From: Emergomyces orientalis
Lineage: Eukaryota > Ascomycota > Eurotiomycetes > Onygenales > Ajellomycetaceae
NCBI GenBank assembly: GCA_002110485.1
Contig: MOWL01000002.1
Span: forward strand, 62,001 to 126,000
DNA length: 64,000 nucleotides
Direction of reading: 5' to 3'
Below are positions 1 to 12,360 of the stretch, one piece after another. The stretch's first letter is position 1. Every line of letters begins with the position of its first letter. The notes under the pieces were generated by a model. It was given only the letters and a program-made list of their open reading frames with translations. It had not been told where the DNA came from and did no database searches. Made by a program: the position numbers and the translations under genes.

Positions 1-1984
1 CTCATCCGAGCCTGCCACCACCCTCGTTTCCAGTCCCCGAATCCAATGGGTCCATACCCGAACCATAAAAGGCTTAAATTTGTGAAAATACCGGAAGGGG
101 AACCAAAAACAAAAAAAAAAAAAAAAGGAAGAAAAAAAAGTGAAAAGCGGAAACTAAGCAGGGAATAAGGCCTCTCTCGCTTCCTGGAGACGAGAGACCA
201 GCGAACGGCGATCAAATTAGGAATCAAATCTTACTCAAAAAGGAACGCGAGACAACCGCATCATCGCCAGGGTCTCAGCCTCAGAGCGAGCTGGGTGTGC
301 ATGAACAGCGGCTGCGCTGCCACACTTAGCACGAGGCTGCGCAGGCTTTTAGGTACATACATGTGTATGTAGTTGCTCTACGCAGCGTGCTGGGCCAGGC
401 GTTTTTTTTTTTTTTTGGCGAAGCCTGACGCGGCACCGATTATCACTCCCTATTTGTATTGTTCTTGCGATCACTCAAAGGAAAGAAGGACCCAATAAAT
501 CAAGAAATAAATTCGATGAAGACAAGCTGCGCAATTGGCGCTGCTCGTCATCTGCCACTATCTGTTGCCCATCGCTCGAAAACCTTAAAAAGCGGCATTG
601 TTTTCGCCCGATCGAACGATTTTTATTTTTTTTGGTTTTCAGTTTTTAATAAATTTTTTTTGCAAATACATTGAACCAGTTTCTTTTTCAATTCGTTTTT
701 CATTTTTCCGCCCTTGCAGAGCTTTTGCTTGGTATTTAAAGTTTTTACTGGGGACTCCCGGGGCGATTTTCAGTTACAGACGATACATACATACGGTACG
801 AAGTGTGTATCGGTAATTTGCGGTACTTGGGTACGGACACAGGATATTATATCTGCCGTTTTCCATTTGATAGGCCCCCAGCAAAAGAGTTCCAAAGCAT
901 CGTAGGATCCTTTTTTAACTAAACGGGGCTCATCAGACCGACATCATCGTTATTTTACGAGGGACCACTTCTTAGTTTAGTTACAGTACTGTACAGGACT
1001 GGCTCGGCCGCAACTAAAAAACTGCAGCAAAATACTCCCTTCCCCATACCCACGGCTTCGTTCTTCTCCTTCGCCCGCCCCTCCCGCCTCTGAACTCTTG
1101 TCCTTTCTTCTTCTACTTCTGTGTCCCTTTTTCCTCTTTTTTCTTTTCCCACTTACTCGTGCTTACCTTAAACATCGACTGCCTCCTACTATCTTTATCT
1201 CTTCCCCTTCCTCCTCCTCTTCTTCTTCTTCTCTTATTATCTCCATCTCATCCCCCTCTCCTCTCCTACATCTAAGTTTTTATATACTTCTCACATTCAA
1301 CTCTTTGCTCTACACTCTCCACTCTACGCCCGAAAACCCCGCCAGAACCCTCTTCTTCCAAACAAGCAAACATCCAAACAACTATATATCTTTTTGTTTG
1401 GTTTGGTTTTCTGATGGGTTCTACGTATTCGACTTGCTCCCCCCCAACGACCCTCACCTTCGCCCCGCGACATCTCTTCTCCCCCTCTGGTCGCTATAGT
1501 TCACTCCAGAGAGATTAGCCTCGGTGTTCCCCTCCCTCCCAAGTATTCTTTTCAAAAAAAGGCAGATCACCTCGAGGAAAGATCAATTGTTTGGGGTTTC
1601 TAGGGGTTCTTTTTCTTTTTTAAATTTTTAGAATCTGCACACTTTGGCCAGTTGGATATCCCAACACGCTGCCGGGTGCGAAGCCGCCACTCGATTATCG
1701 AGCCAGACGTCCTAATTTCTGCAAATACCATCCATTACCTACTCATATCCTCGAGCGTTCAGAAACTAGTCAGGGATAGTTAAAGAAAGAAGAAAAAAGA
1801 AAAAAAGAAAAAAAAAACAGAAGTCTATAATAACGGTTTATCTGTCTGGCTGGACCCGACCTGTTTTCCCTATTCCGTCGACGTCTTGGATCTCGTCTGA
1901 CGTTTCGCCCGGTCTCGAATCAATACAAACTTGGGGTGTAAACACAGAAGGAAAAGCGATTTTTTTGAGTGGTTGTAAACAGTC
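1..1984. other. Upstream region and probable 5' leader of the HAL5/SAT4-type kinase
   Basis: No protein gene is supported here. The stretch contains poly-A at 111-126, poly-T at 402-416 and a long pyrimidine-rich tract from about 1030 to 1500, the kind often found around fungal transcription starts. A small open frame starts with ATG at 1414 and runs 34 codons to a TAG just after 1515; it would be an upstream ORF if the transcript starts before it. An A-rich stretch at 1785-1820 precedes the kinase start. Confidence 0.5.
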
Positions 1985-4126
1985 ATGTCGGGCCCAATGG
2001 TATCAAGCCATGCTGTGCACCCATCGGGGGACCACTCAGCAGCCGGCCATATTACCCAGACCGATACCCAGCTCACAAAACCCCTTGCAGGCCTGACACT
2101 TGCTACAGATCCGGAATTCGAAAATGTCCGTCTAGCTGACTTACCAGAGGCTATAGTGGAGGAGGACGAGGAGACCGCCAGTGAACCTGCTGAACCTTTG
2201 ACTCCTACCAGTATTTCCAATTCGGCTCCATTCAACACTGATCCCACACACATCGAGACCGTTTCGAAGCCGATAATTGTTAACACTGATGCTACCCCTC
2301 CCTCTACGGCCGTATCTTCTCCTCGTCCCACAACTGGTGCTTCTACGGCAGCTTCAGCATCCGTGACTCCCCGCCCATCACCTTTGAGAACTGCATCTAA
2401 GTCCATCAAGTCGCTTTTCCGGCGAAAGAACAGTAACGGTAATAGCTCAGATGAGTCTGCCGCACAAACTTCAAACTCTAGCCCAACAGAAACTACACAC
2501 CCGCAAAATATCTCGATATTCACCAATATTCGTCATGGCTCGTTATCGTCACCCTCCCGCAATTCACCAACCACTACTTCACGTTCGGGTTCACCTGCGT
2601 CCCCATCCTCACCCTCAAGCACATTGAACGGTGGCGCTGCCGCTATGCTAAGCAGCTCAACACCTTCTGAATCAAGTTTCGTCCATAAGAAACCAGCTCG
2701 ATCCTCGACCGGGCTCAGTTTGAAGGAACGGAGCAAGATCATGTTTGGATCAACTCCTAGACCCCACCGCATAGACCAGAGAATACGATCCCCTAGCTTG
2801 AGTGATGTGCAGAGCCAACCGGAGCGTCCTGGATTCTCGATACCTGCTGTTGCAGGTGTCGGATTAAAGTCACGTCGGATGAGTGCAAGTCTTCCTGACG
2901 ATTTTTACGTCGACACATGCGAATTAAGCGACGAGTATGTCAGCGCCAGCAGGGTCCCAGGAAAGAGGGGTAAAGAAATTGGGAGAGGTGCCACTGCAAC
3001 TGTCAAGGTGATGTGTCGGAAAGGCGGGAAAAGGAATGAACTGTATGCGGTAAAGGAGTTCCGGAAACGCGGACTACGTGAGGACGAGGATGAATATGTG
3101 AAGAAAGTCAAATCCGAATTCTCAATCGCGAACAGCCTCGACCACCCTAATATTGTCAAAACATTTCGCCTTTGTACTCAGAATGGACGATGGAACCACG
3201 TGATGGAGATGTGCTCTTACGGGGAGGTGTTTTCGCTGGTTCAGAAGAACTATCTCAGCGACAATGATAATCTTTGTTTCTTTAAACAAACCGTTCGTGG
3301 CGTTGGTTATCTGCACGAAAATGGAATTGCCCACCGTGATATCAAGTTGGAGAATTTACTCCTTTCGGATGAAGGCCATATTAAAATCACCGATTTCGGT
3401 GTTTCTGAGGTGTTCAGTGGCATCCATCCCGGCCTACGTTCTGCTGGCGGAGAGTGTGGTAAGGAGATGAAGGGTGTCAGTTTGTGCTCCCCGGGTATTT
3501 GTGGTAGCTTACCATATATTGCCCCAGAGGTGTTGGCAAAGAAGGGTAAGCTTTATATATTTCATTCTTTTCTATTATACTCTTTTCGCCTATGCTCAAT
3601 TTACGGCTGCTGACCTTGACACACAGGCAAATATGACCCTCGGCCTCTTGATATTTGGTCGTGCGCCATCGTCTACCTCAGCCTTCGCTGTCGCGCCAAT
3701 CCCTGGCCAGCAGCTGACCGCAAATATTCCCAGTACGCAACCTTTCACAATGGCTGGAATCGGTTCCTAGAGAAAAATCCGGACAGAGTTGTTACAGAGG
3801 ACGATTACCCCAGATGCGGACCAATTTTCACAATGGGCATTAAACATTCCGGTCTAAAACGCCTCATTTTGAAGATGCTCCATCCCGATCCTGAAAAGCG
3901 TGCCACTATTCAGGAGGTCGTTCAAGACCGTTTTTTCAAAACCATCGACTGCTGCGCTCCGGAACCCATCGACCCATCCAAGGTTGTCACTTCCATCGAT
4001 GTCGCCAGTAGTGGGAGCCACAAATTAGCTAGCAAGATGGTTGTGCAGAAAACCCATCACCATTTCCCACCCACGAAGAGGTTCATACCGCAACATCGAT
4101 TTGATATGGGAGATGGATATCAATGA
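1985..4126 (+). CDS. sat4: Serine/threonine protein kinase, HAL5/SAT4 (HAL4) family
   Basis: Two exons, 1985-3545 and 3627-4126, give 686 residues; the intron has GTAAGC and ACACAG ends. The first 320 residues are Ser/Thr/Pro-rich and probably disordered, with a basic patch (SLFRRKN) near residue 145. The kinase domain follows: glycine loop GRGATATV near 333, AVKEF lysine near 357, HRDIKLEN near 450, DFG near 470, and a GSLPYIAPEVL activation segment. Right after the intron comes KYDPRPLDIWSCAIVY, which I associate with the fungal HAL5/SAT4/HRK1 group. In yeast those kinases stabilise plasma-membrane nutrient and potassium transporters under salt stress. Kinase identity is certain; the subfamily rests on remembered similarity. 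The ATG was chosen because it is the first in frame and an A-rich leader precedes it. Confidence 0.9.
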
Positions 4127-4262
4127 GGCTCCTTTGTCATGACACGCTTTTCTCCAAATACCTCTCACCGCCATAACTGTTATAACACATACCAACCTAC
4201 CTACATGTGGCAACGCTCCTCACCTTTGCCATTAACTCCCCCTTTCTCTATCCATAGTCACG

Positions 4263-4263
<1 letters not shown>

Positions 4264-4294
<31 letters not shown>
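4264..4294. repeat. (CTTT)n microsatellite
   Basis: About eight tandem CTTT units lie in the T-rich region after the kinase stop codon. Related CCTTT units occur at about 4748-4768. Confidence 0.9.
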
Positions 4295-4296
<2 letters not shown>

Positions 4297-5755
4297 CCTC
4301 CTTTTTAAAATTGCTCAATGCCATCACTCGTGCATCTCGTGAAAGGTGATGTTCATCATGCTCCACTTTTTCTTTGCTTTTGGTCATGGTGAAAACTTAC
4401 ATGATTCTTCTTCTACCATACATTGCGTGGGCCGGTCTTTTTTTCTTTTCTTTCTTGTTTGTCTCCTGCATTGGGATGTTTGGGTTGGTTTTCTGTTTTG
4501 CTGTAACTACTTTTGTGTGCTTGCTTTTTTCTAGTCAAAGAAGCCAAGTTCGTTCTATTCTCTTTTATTTTACATATTGCTGCGCGACATGTTACATATA
4601 CACGGCGGCGATGGTGGCTCTTTTTCTCTCTCATGTTTTTACTTGTTTTGATCATTGCTCATTGATCATATTACTTTTTAGCTAGTCAGTTGTGTTGTTT
4701 GCATTATTTGAAACTCATTTTTACATAATTGGACGCGGTCGTTTGTTCCTTTCCTTTCCTTTCCTTTTATCTTTTCATTTATCTTTTGTCTTTTTCTAAG
4801 TCTTTTGTCCCTTCTAGATAATTATTGGGTTAGCAGTGAACATTCTTTTATCGCTTTATTGCTTATTCGATTTTCCTCACCTTACTTTGTCCCTTTTATT
4901 CTCTTTCCTCTCCCCTTCCCCCTCAAAGCGTCAGCCTGTTTTTTTTTCATTTTAATTTTTATTCCCTCTGCCTTAATTTACTTTAAGGTTGTTCATTCTA
5001 ATGATTGTGCTTTGTTGTTGCTGTCATTTTTGTCAATGTCCCTGTTCCACGCTTCATTTGCCTACATTCCTATATTACCTAGTGGATGTTTAATATGTGT
5101 GTGTGGCATAGACATACACAGAACATCATGTTGGTTGTATATCTTAATATTTTAATGATGAAAGAAAATATTTTTATTTCATTTGCCATTTTGAGAAAAA
5201 CATATGTAATTGTTATAAAAATGTAAGATGAAATTGGTAAATAAAAATGAAAATGATTTTTTAAAAAAAAAAAGAAAATGAAGAAGAAGAACAAGCCACG
5301 CAAGCTTCTTTTCTCATTTATTTTTAACAAAGAGAAATGATGTAAAAGATGCAAAGTGATAATAAATAATTCTGCTGTGCAAAAACACACCCACCCAATT
5401 GTTAAGGCGCATGCACATGCTTCGGTATAGGTTATTATTACACTACGTATATACATTCATATGCACACGTTCTACGTACTCTGTAGGTCCATCAGGAAAA
5501 ACTAACCGTCCTATCTCCATTGTAAAATGGTGACTATGTGAACTATGTAACTAACGAGAATTAATTCATCAGCCGAGCTGCGGTGATACCGCAACCTCTA
5601 CCCTTCCACGTCTTGTACAGTACATACCCTGCCGCCAAGGTCCCAGTAATCCTGTTTAAATTTTTTATAAGGGACTCAGAACGATGGGAAACGGGACAAA
5701 TAAAAAAATATAAACAGAAACCTTGGAAGCAACCGCTATAACTAACTTACCTTAC

Positions 5756-5776
5756 TTTTTTTTTTTTTTTTTTTTT
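5756..5776. repeat. Poly-T run, 21 bases
   Basis: An uninterrupted T run. It is prone to length error in assemblies and has no coding context. Confidence 0.9.
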
Positions 5777-6053
5777 CTTCTTCCCCCCCCTTACCAAGCC
5801 ACAGATCAGATGTTTCGTCTGGTTCTGCCGAAATTAATCCTGGGCGGAGATCTGCAGATCCCATCCAGTGTAAGGGCTTGGCGTGTGTGTTTTCTTGGCG
5901 TGCGGGTGGGCTCAGGAAAAAAAAAGGGGGGGGGGAGGCAACAGGATAGTAGATAATAATATCTGTACTCCGTAGGAATAAGGGCAGGAAAGGATTTTTC
6001 TTAATATTTTTCATTAGTATTGCTGATGCAGACACTGAAGGTCATGCCTGAGT

Positions 6054-6057
<4 letters not shown>

Positions 6058-6085
<28 letters not shown>
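6058..6085. repeat. (CT)n microsatellite
   Basis: Roughly fourteen CT units run into a T tract. No gene is nearby, so this looks like neutral simple sequence. Confidence 0.9.
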
Positions 6086-6093
<8 letters not shown>

Positions 6094-9000
6094 CTCTCAT
6101 TTTCCGTTCCTCTCTGTGCCAAGGATGTCTCACCCATTGACCGCTGTGCGGGAGCACGCTGGTGTTTGATAAATCGCCAAGAACTGGAACGCGCATACAT
6201 GCAGATAACAGAGGGAAAAAGAGATGTTTGGCTTGGCGGTGTCCTTTTTGTTACATGCCTTACGAGACCTTTTGGGTAGTATCTAGGTAGGTGCCTAGGT
6301 AGTTAGTAGTTATATACAACTATTGGAGGAGTCCTTGGCATGGCGGCTGTGAGTGGAATAACACAGTTCTCCTTGGGCGATCTACATGGACTCTACGGAG
6401 ACATATTTTAAGCTATTATTATTCATATTACTTTTACTTAACGATCCGTCTTGCCAGACGTAAGACACATACGTCCATAGCTGGCAAGTCAGAGTGCTTC
6501 TTCTTCCTCTTCTAGCAGCGGAAAAATGAAATAAATAGATTCGAACAATGCGATTTTCTTGGCTCTCTGCGCTGTAGATCCGGTGCTGGAGTTGCCTTGC
6601 CATATATTATATTGCTTTTTTCCCCTTGATCAAACGTCCCTCTCACTTTTTGCAAAATGCGGAACGAAAGCAAGAACAAAGAACGAAAAAATGGTGACGT
6701 ATCGTATTGTTGTATTTACTTGTTTATTTTTATTCCCCCCGCCGGTGGCTCCCCTTGGTTTTTGAAACTCCGCCATTTCTTTCGTTCCGGGCCTCAAACA
6801 TCTTGGCGAAGCAATGTGGTTGTCTCCTTCCTTTGAAAAGCGGTGGTGGTCTGCCACAAGGCATACAGAGCACTCGTGCATCAAAATACGAAGCACCGAC
6901 AACCAAAAAAAAGAAGATGATCCCTAGCCAAGCTATGCAGCGTCATCATTTTTCATCATCATTATTGCCATCGGCATCACGACCACCACCGTCATCTGCA
7001 TTCGTCACTTGATGGGCTCACAGAGAATACATGCAGATCCAACAATTATTTTACCTGATAGCAGGGCTTGCTATTGCCATTATCAATGTGTTTGCTGGCT
7101 AGGAATGCGTGTGGGAGAAATTGAAGGAGAGAAACGCGCAAGGCAGAGAAATAAAATTCCACCCCACCCACCCCCCACTCCTCCCTCTTCCCTCCTCTTA
7201 CCACACCCCGCGGAATGATCGGAGGGGTTGGCATATTTTAATTTTCCAGTCCATCGGCCAATTAACAACCAGTTGTAGGATATTGGGAGTTAATAATCCC
7301 TCTTCCAAAATATACATGCTGAGAAATAGATAGGTAGAACCCACGATGGTCTGAACTTGATCAAAATGAATTGCCAGGTGGCTCTTGATATGATGGCGTA
7401 TATACTTATGCGAGTCCGCGAGTTTTGGGGGTTCTTGAATTCGAACACATGTACTGTACATACGCACGTACATACATTGTATACATGCGATTTGCCAGAC
7501 CCTGGTGGTGGCCTGGGTGAGATGTTTCCTCTAGACTGTAGCACCACCGCTAATTTCATTTGTTGACAGATGTGTCCGGCGGATGTGCATCAATTGAGAA
7601 AGGGTTGCCTATAAAATCTCTGCCAGCTGACCTATGTTGGGAGTTGAGAGTTGATGTCGAAAAGCTTCCGTGTTTTGCAAGTCTGCAGAATAAATTCGTG
7701 AGATACACGAAGCATATGACAGACAACGATGGACCAGCAGAACCTTATATCTGGTCAGATTCTGCAGCTCTCTGATGCTCCTCGGATTGTTTCAATTTTG
7801 GGCCTTTTGTTTCCTTTAGTGGTACACATCATTTTACAGTGACCAAGATAAAGCTCACGGAAAGGGTGATCAGGAACAACAACGCCAGCAAAAACGAATT
7901 AAAGGCTTCGTTAATGAGACGACTGGTCACCTCGATAGACACCTCGATAGAAAACGGGTGGGAAATGAGCGTTGGGAGTACCCAGGTAGTGTGGTACATA
8001 TCGCAAAGATAAACCTCGCAATGTAACACGCCCGTTGCCAACCACATGCCAAGTGTAGTACTCGTGATTTAAACAGGAGATCTGAACGAAACGGAGCAAA
8101 GCGGCTATCTGTGTAAGTAGGGGAAAGAGCAGTTCAACGATTTTTTTTGCATGGTTATTAGAATATGCATTATTGAAATTATTGCTTCCGGCATTGGAGT
8201 ATTTTAGCAAACATATGGATATGCATATCTTGGCCCTTCTGTGGAGGGTAAATACCTCGGGAACGTATGTACTGCGTGCAGTAAAAAGAAAAGCAGAGGT
8301 TGCGTAAGCCCATGGAATGGCTGTATACCCTATCCCTAGGGAAGGGATCATAGGACATCTTAACGGTGTAATCATAATCGTTTTCCCCCGCATTGACGCC
8401 CGAACGGTTACCTGTGTGTGGGACATATCAGTCGTCAGACGGGGGGAGAAAAGGGGGGCTTTCCAACGGGTAGCGGAATTGAGGGATAGCGCATTGAACA
8501 GTGTGGTTTTCGCTTTTGAGCTCAAGGAAGATAGTAAGTAAGCAAACCAGTAACTTTTCACACAATTCTTGGGTGAGGCTGATTCCCAGTAACCAAAAGC
8601 TTTCTGAGTTGATGTTGTTTTCGCCAATCTAGGGTAACGTTGATAAGATTTTGATACTAGAAAATCCTTGGCAAGGTTTCTCGTCTCCACAGATCCCAAT
8701 TTTTCGAGGAGGTCGCGTGTAGATTGACCAGATTTTGAACCAACTGAGCCTGAACTAAGAAATCAGGCTCGGCTTTCCTTGTCGAAAGAAACAGCAGGGA
8801 GCAAATATCGACCGGGTTCTATTCCGAGGGCGCACAACAGCCCATTGCCCCTTCTTTGCTTTCCTGGACACAGCCACAGCATAATCATACTAATGAGCTG
8901 TTTATCAGCACAACGAAGGAGCAGCGACCACCTCAGGAGCTATTCGAATTCCTGTCAACTCTCCGGCGGTAGAGCCACTCAACCAACCAGGTTAAGAGCC

Positions 9001-10205
9001 AAGAAAGGGAGACAACTGAAAACTTCACTAATTAGCCAATCTTATTGGCAACGGAGGAGACCATGTTTTATGAGCCAACAGAGGCAGAAAAACGAGAGAG
9101 CGCGAGAGAAACACAGCACAGCCAAGCAAATAGCCCTAGAGCGGTTGTCCAGGCGGTGTCCAGGCGGTGGTTACACTTCCACATACAGAAAAATGCCAAG
9201 CCCCGAATATTGAAATTGCCAAGCGCCAAGCGCCAAGCCCGGGACGCGTAGATCGAACGCCAAGAGCCGGGAGCGGGTGGTGCAGAAACTCTCCAAGTTG
9301 TTTGGGAGACCCGGGGGGGGGGTCCACGGGGCTCACTGCTGGATTTTGTCCACCCTCGCTTCCTTTTCTCTTTGCTTTTTTCGCATTTTTGTTTCTGGCA
9401 AGTTCGGTTCGTCCCTTTCAGGGTCAGGAAAATATATACAAAGGGCGTTGGCCGTACGTATGTATTACGGTATGGTCACGCCAGCCTTCGATTCCATACC
9501 ATACATACGGATTCCTGGTCTGTAAAATATTTTGGGCTCTTGAAATTTTTAATAACCTTCGGTGGGAAGTTTAAGGCAGCGCCATCTTTTTCCTTGGCCT
9601 TTGGATGACATGTATTGGCTTTGTTCCGTTGTTCCGACTCCTGTCTGTATGTCTAGGTCGCGACAGCAAAGTACGGGTTAGCAGTGAAAATGTTTTGGCA
9701 GATGGGAAGTTTGTTTTCATAGATGGTTGAAAGTTGCCTGAGCCAGAGGGTCTGTCATATTCTGTCTTGTATCTAAAAGAAAAGAACCCCCAGGTACGAT
9801 TTCATATGGCGCTTCACACATTGCCGGGTAGTATCATTTCCCCCTTATAACAGGAATACACAGGCCAGCATATTTTAGGCGCGTGAACATCCACGTGCAG
9901 AGAAAGAAAGGGTACACAAAAGACAATTTCAAATTTCATGGCTGTAATACTGCATCCGCTTTTCCCACAGTAAAGTCGGGGCCATGCTGTATCGAGAACC
10001 TCGAGGGTTTGCTGACCCAATTTCTAGAGTAGTGAAGTACGGGCAAGCCGTGAAGCTTGTTTAAAAAATGGGAGTCTCGTTCCTGGAGAATTTGCACTGG
10101 TTGGTCTTTCATTTTGCTTTCTTTATCTTGCTTCCTTTCATTTTCCGGGGTCCCATCTGGCGGGAAACGGTTTCATTCAACATACCGTTATTTGGAACTG
10201 TCAAT

Positions 10206-10724
10206 TCAGGCCATCAGTACTTCAAGAGGGTTCCTCAAGCCCTTTAAGCTGTTGGCGCAGGTAACATGGGGGAGGCGCCTGAAAACACCTTCCTTCTCTG
10301 TCTTTTGCATGAAATCCTGCCATGCTTTCGTCTGAATCCATTCCTTCCACGCCTGTTTATTCTTAAAGTTGACAAGCAACATCGTGTCATGCATGGCTTC
10401 GCGAGTTGTTCCTCGGGGCCGGCCTGGTGGGGCCATCTCAACCGGAAAAGTCTCGAATTTCGTGACCAGTGGACTCATGTGTGCATGCTCCTGAACCTCT
10501 GATAAGAGGTTATCAAGACGGTGCACCTTGGGCGGTACTAATCGGTTGTTAGAGGGCAGGGCCACGTCTGGAGCGACTCTGGCGGTTTGGATGTTGCGAG
10601 ACATCTGCGATGCGAAGAAGAATATCACACAGACAAGCGGCTTCCCGCCCGTCTCGATGGTTTCCGTGTTCCCTGCCGGTTTGTCATATCCACTGCCCTT
10701 AGGCTGCCCGCGTTGAAACAACAT
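10206..10724 (-). CDS. Hypothetical protein, possible dimeric alpha/beta-barrel (Dabb-like) domain
   Basis: One exon of 172 codons, with ATG at 10724 and TGA at 10206-10208. I do not recognise the family with confidence. The C-terminal 90 residues alternate predicted strands and an amphipathic helix: a strand around LVTKFETFPVEM, then HDTMLLVNF, then a Trp-rich helix with KEWIQTKAWQDFMQKT. That layout resembles Dabb/EthD-type ferredoxin-like folds. A second ATG (MSRNIQT) lies about 44 codons downstream, just after a CAG, so the true start could be there with an upstream untranslated exon. Codon use looks protein-like. It lies upstream of, and in the same orientation as, the CCDC97-domain gene's 3' end. 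Confidence 0.5.
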   Translation of the reverse strand: MLFQRGQPKGSGYDKPAGNTETIETGGKPLVCVIFFFASQMSRNIQTARVAPDVALPSNNRLVPPKVHRLDNLLSEVQEHAHMSPLVTKFETFPVEMAPPGRPRGTTREAMHDTMLLVNFKNKQAWKEWIQTKAWQDFMQKTEKEGVFRRLPHVTCANSLKGLRNPLEVLMA

Positions 10725-11144
10725 GACGGGCGGTTGGGCTGAATATTTGGAAGAAAGTGTATTTTTAATTGACAGCAAGCGTTATCTGGCGCATGGTTGA
10801 ATGATAAAGTAATAGAAAGCGGCACATTAAAAAAAGTGTTGGGTGCTCCCAAATGTGCCGCTTCAGTCCCCTGGACCATGAGCTTTCCCCGCATCCTGAC
10901 GGGGCTGTGCGTTGTGCCGAATCCAGTTTGCAGCTGACAGAGCACACTAGGAGCCCTACAAGGAGCAGATCGTCAGTGCGACATGACAATATTTCTGTGT
11001 ACTGTCGAACCACATTGACCTCCGAAAGTAAATGTGCAGCAAGGTCTTAATATTCCCAGAAAGAAAATGCGCTTCGACAGGCAACAGTGCTGCTAGGCAT
11101 TCCGAGTTCAGATGAAAGCGCAAAGAGGGAAAGCATCAAAAATC
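10725..11144. other. Intergenic spacer between two minus-strand genes
   Basis: About 420 bases that should contain the promoter of the hypothetical gene and the 3' end of the CCDC97-domain gene. No other feature was seen. Confidence 0.5.
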
Positions 11145-11852
11145 TTAAAAGTCTTGAATGCCGGTTTCACCCTGTAATTTTTCTTTTTGACGGCCTTCAT
11201 CGTTTTTGTCAAGCATGAATTCCGGTTCCTCGTCATCGAAATACCGCTCCTGCTCTTCATTCCAGTCATCGTATTCCTCATTTTGATCAACGGCGTTGTA
11301 GTCAAACTCATGATCTGCACCCCTCAGAAACCTCAGCTCCATTTCCCAGCGCCATCGTTCAGCGCCCTCTTCCTTGGTTTCCGGTATCTCATCTTGATCC
11401 TCTGCCAGAATCTCACCGTTAGGTCCGCGGGTGTATGTGACGGTCGCATTAGGGTCAGGATGCGCCAGTGCCTCCATTTTAGCTTCAGATCTCATCAGAT
11501 CGGCTTCGAGCACGCCGGAGTATCCTTTGGCACGGCCTTCTTCCTCCCTCTCTATAGCAGTCTGGAAGCGTCTAATCAGGCGATCGTAGAGCAGGGGGTC
11601 TATGCCCAGCACTTGTCAGTAGCGAAAGTAAACAACGATAGAACAAAGCTAACCAGCTAACTCGAGAGCTGCAGAAAAGTATTCTCGATGCGCATCGAGA
11701 TATCGTTTCCGGCGGTTCTTGACTTGGACTGAGGCAGGAGGGTGTAATGGCGGGGATTGCTGAGGCTGCTGTTGTGTCTGTTTATTGCAATTTTTGGGCT
11801 GCTGCACATAAGTGCCTGTATTCATCGGAAAGAACGGCATTGTGTCCGGCAT
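11145..11852 (-). CDS. CCDC97-domain protein (DUF2052 family)
   Basis: Two exons on the minus strand, 11852-11655 plus its split codon at 11654, and 11599-11145, separated by a 54-base intron (GTTAGC...CATAG, branch CTGAC). The spliced protein is about 217 residues. It opens with a Pro/Gln-rich head, then a basic KNRRKRYLDAHREYF segment and DPLLYDRLIRRFQ. It ends in an acidic tail with RFLRGADHEFDYNAVD and ERYFDDEEPEF. These last motifs are hallmarks of the CCDC97/DUF2052 family; the human member associates with the SF3B spliceosome complex. A second AG 12 bases upstream would add four residues (VLGI). I prefer the downstream AG because it keeps LELADPLLYDR continuous. The start is the first in-frame ATG. 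Confidence 0.8.
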
Positions 11853-12360
11853 CTCAAACCCAATCTTGTGGGTGGGCTTTGAAGCTCTAAGGAAAATTGG
11901 GATCTCCGACAATATTTGCTTGAGGCTAAATTGGTCTGATAAATGGCAATGGTTGTTTTTCTCGCGCAGCGACACCAAGCTCAGGATCAAGTTCTGGCAA
12001 TACAAGCTGAAGTACGCTAAGCCTGATTAGGAGAGGTATCTATTTCATCCCAATCCCAGTTTCAAAGCTGTTTTCACAAATTCATCATAGATTCTGCTGG
12101 ATCAACCCATTATTTCTTTGGATTTTTTAAAACATCTATTGTCAATTTCCGCTATACTTATCTTTCTCCCTAGCTATGTTTGTTAGCCTTCAGTCGTTTT
12201 CTTAACACACGCCAGCATTGAATTGGATATTTTTCAAGACCACCGCTCTCATCTACCATCAAACTAAACGTCAATGCTCTGTGGCGCCACAATTATTCTT
12301 CCGTAGAGGAACAAACAACTCGAATTATTTCTTAATATTCTTTAATTTGGCAACGGTGTC
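11853..12360. promoter_or_regulatory. Shared divergent promoter region
   Basis: A 508-base spacer between the heads of the CCDC97-domain gene (-) and the spermidine-synthase-fold gene (+). It must hold both promoters. It is AT-rich toward the right side; no specific binding site can be claimed. Confidence 0.5.

Larger units (their letters stand above)
4127..10205. other. Gene-poor interval of about 6 kb
   Basis: I found no supported gene. The first 1.2 kb is T-rich and probably 3' untranslated sequence of the kinase. It contains CTTT and CCTTT simple repeats, a CT microsatellite and a poly-T run, plus scattered ACATAC/TACATA motifs. On the minus strand an unusually long frame (about 7911-8762) stays open without an ATG at its head; it is reported as a finding, not a gene. 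Short direct repeats (GTCCAGGCGG at 9147-9167, GCCAAGC near 9220-9240) are present. No transposase or reverse-transcriptase motif was recognised. Confidence 0.5.

Noticed and set aside
1098..1499. 133-codon frame rich in Ser, Leu and Phe
   Set aside because: It lies in a pyrimidine-rich leader, is low complexity and does not begin with ATG; the composition alone explains it.
1870..2526. Long minus-strand frame opposite the kinase head
   Set aside because: It is the antisense of the Ser/Thr/Pro-rich coding region; codon bias of the real gene keeps it open.
8737..8761. Inverted repeat GAGCCTGA ... TCAGGCTC as a terminator or RNA gene
   Set aside because: Eight-base arms alone are common by chance, and no RNA-gene features accompany them.
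8779..9213. 144-codon plus-strand frame
   Set aside because: Basic, low-information composition, no recognised motif and no ATG start; likely chance.
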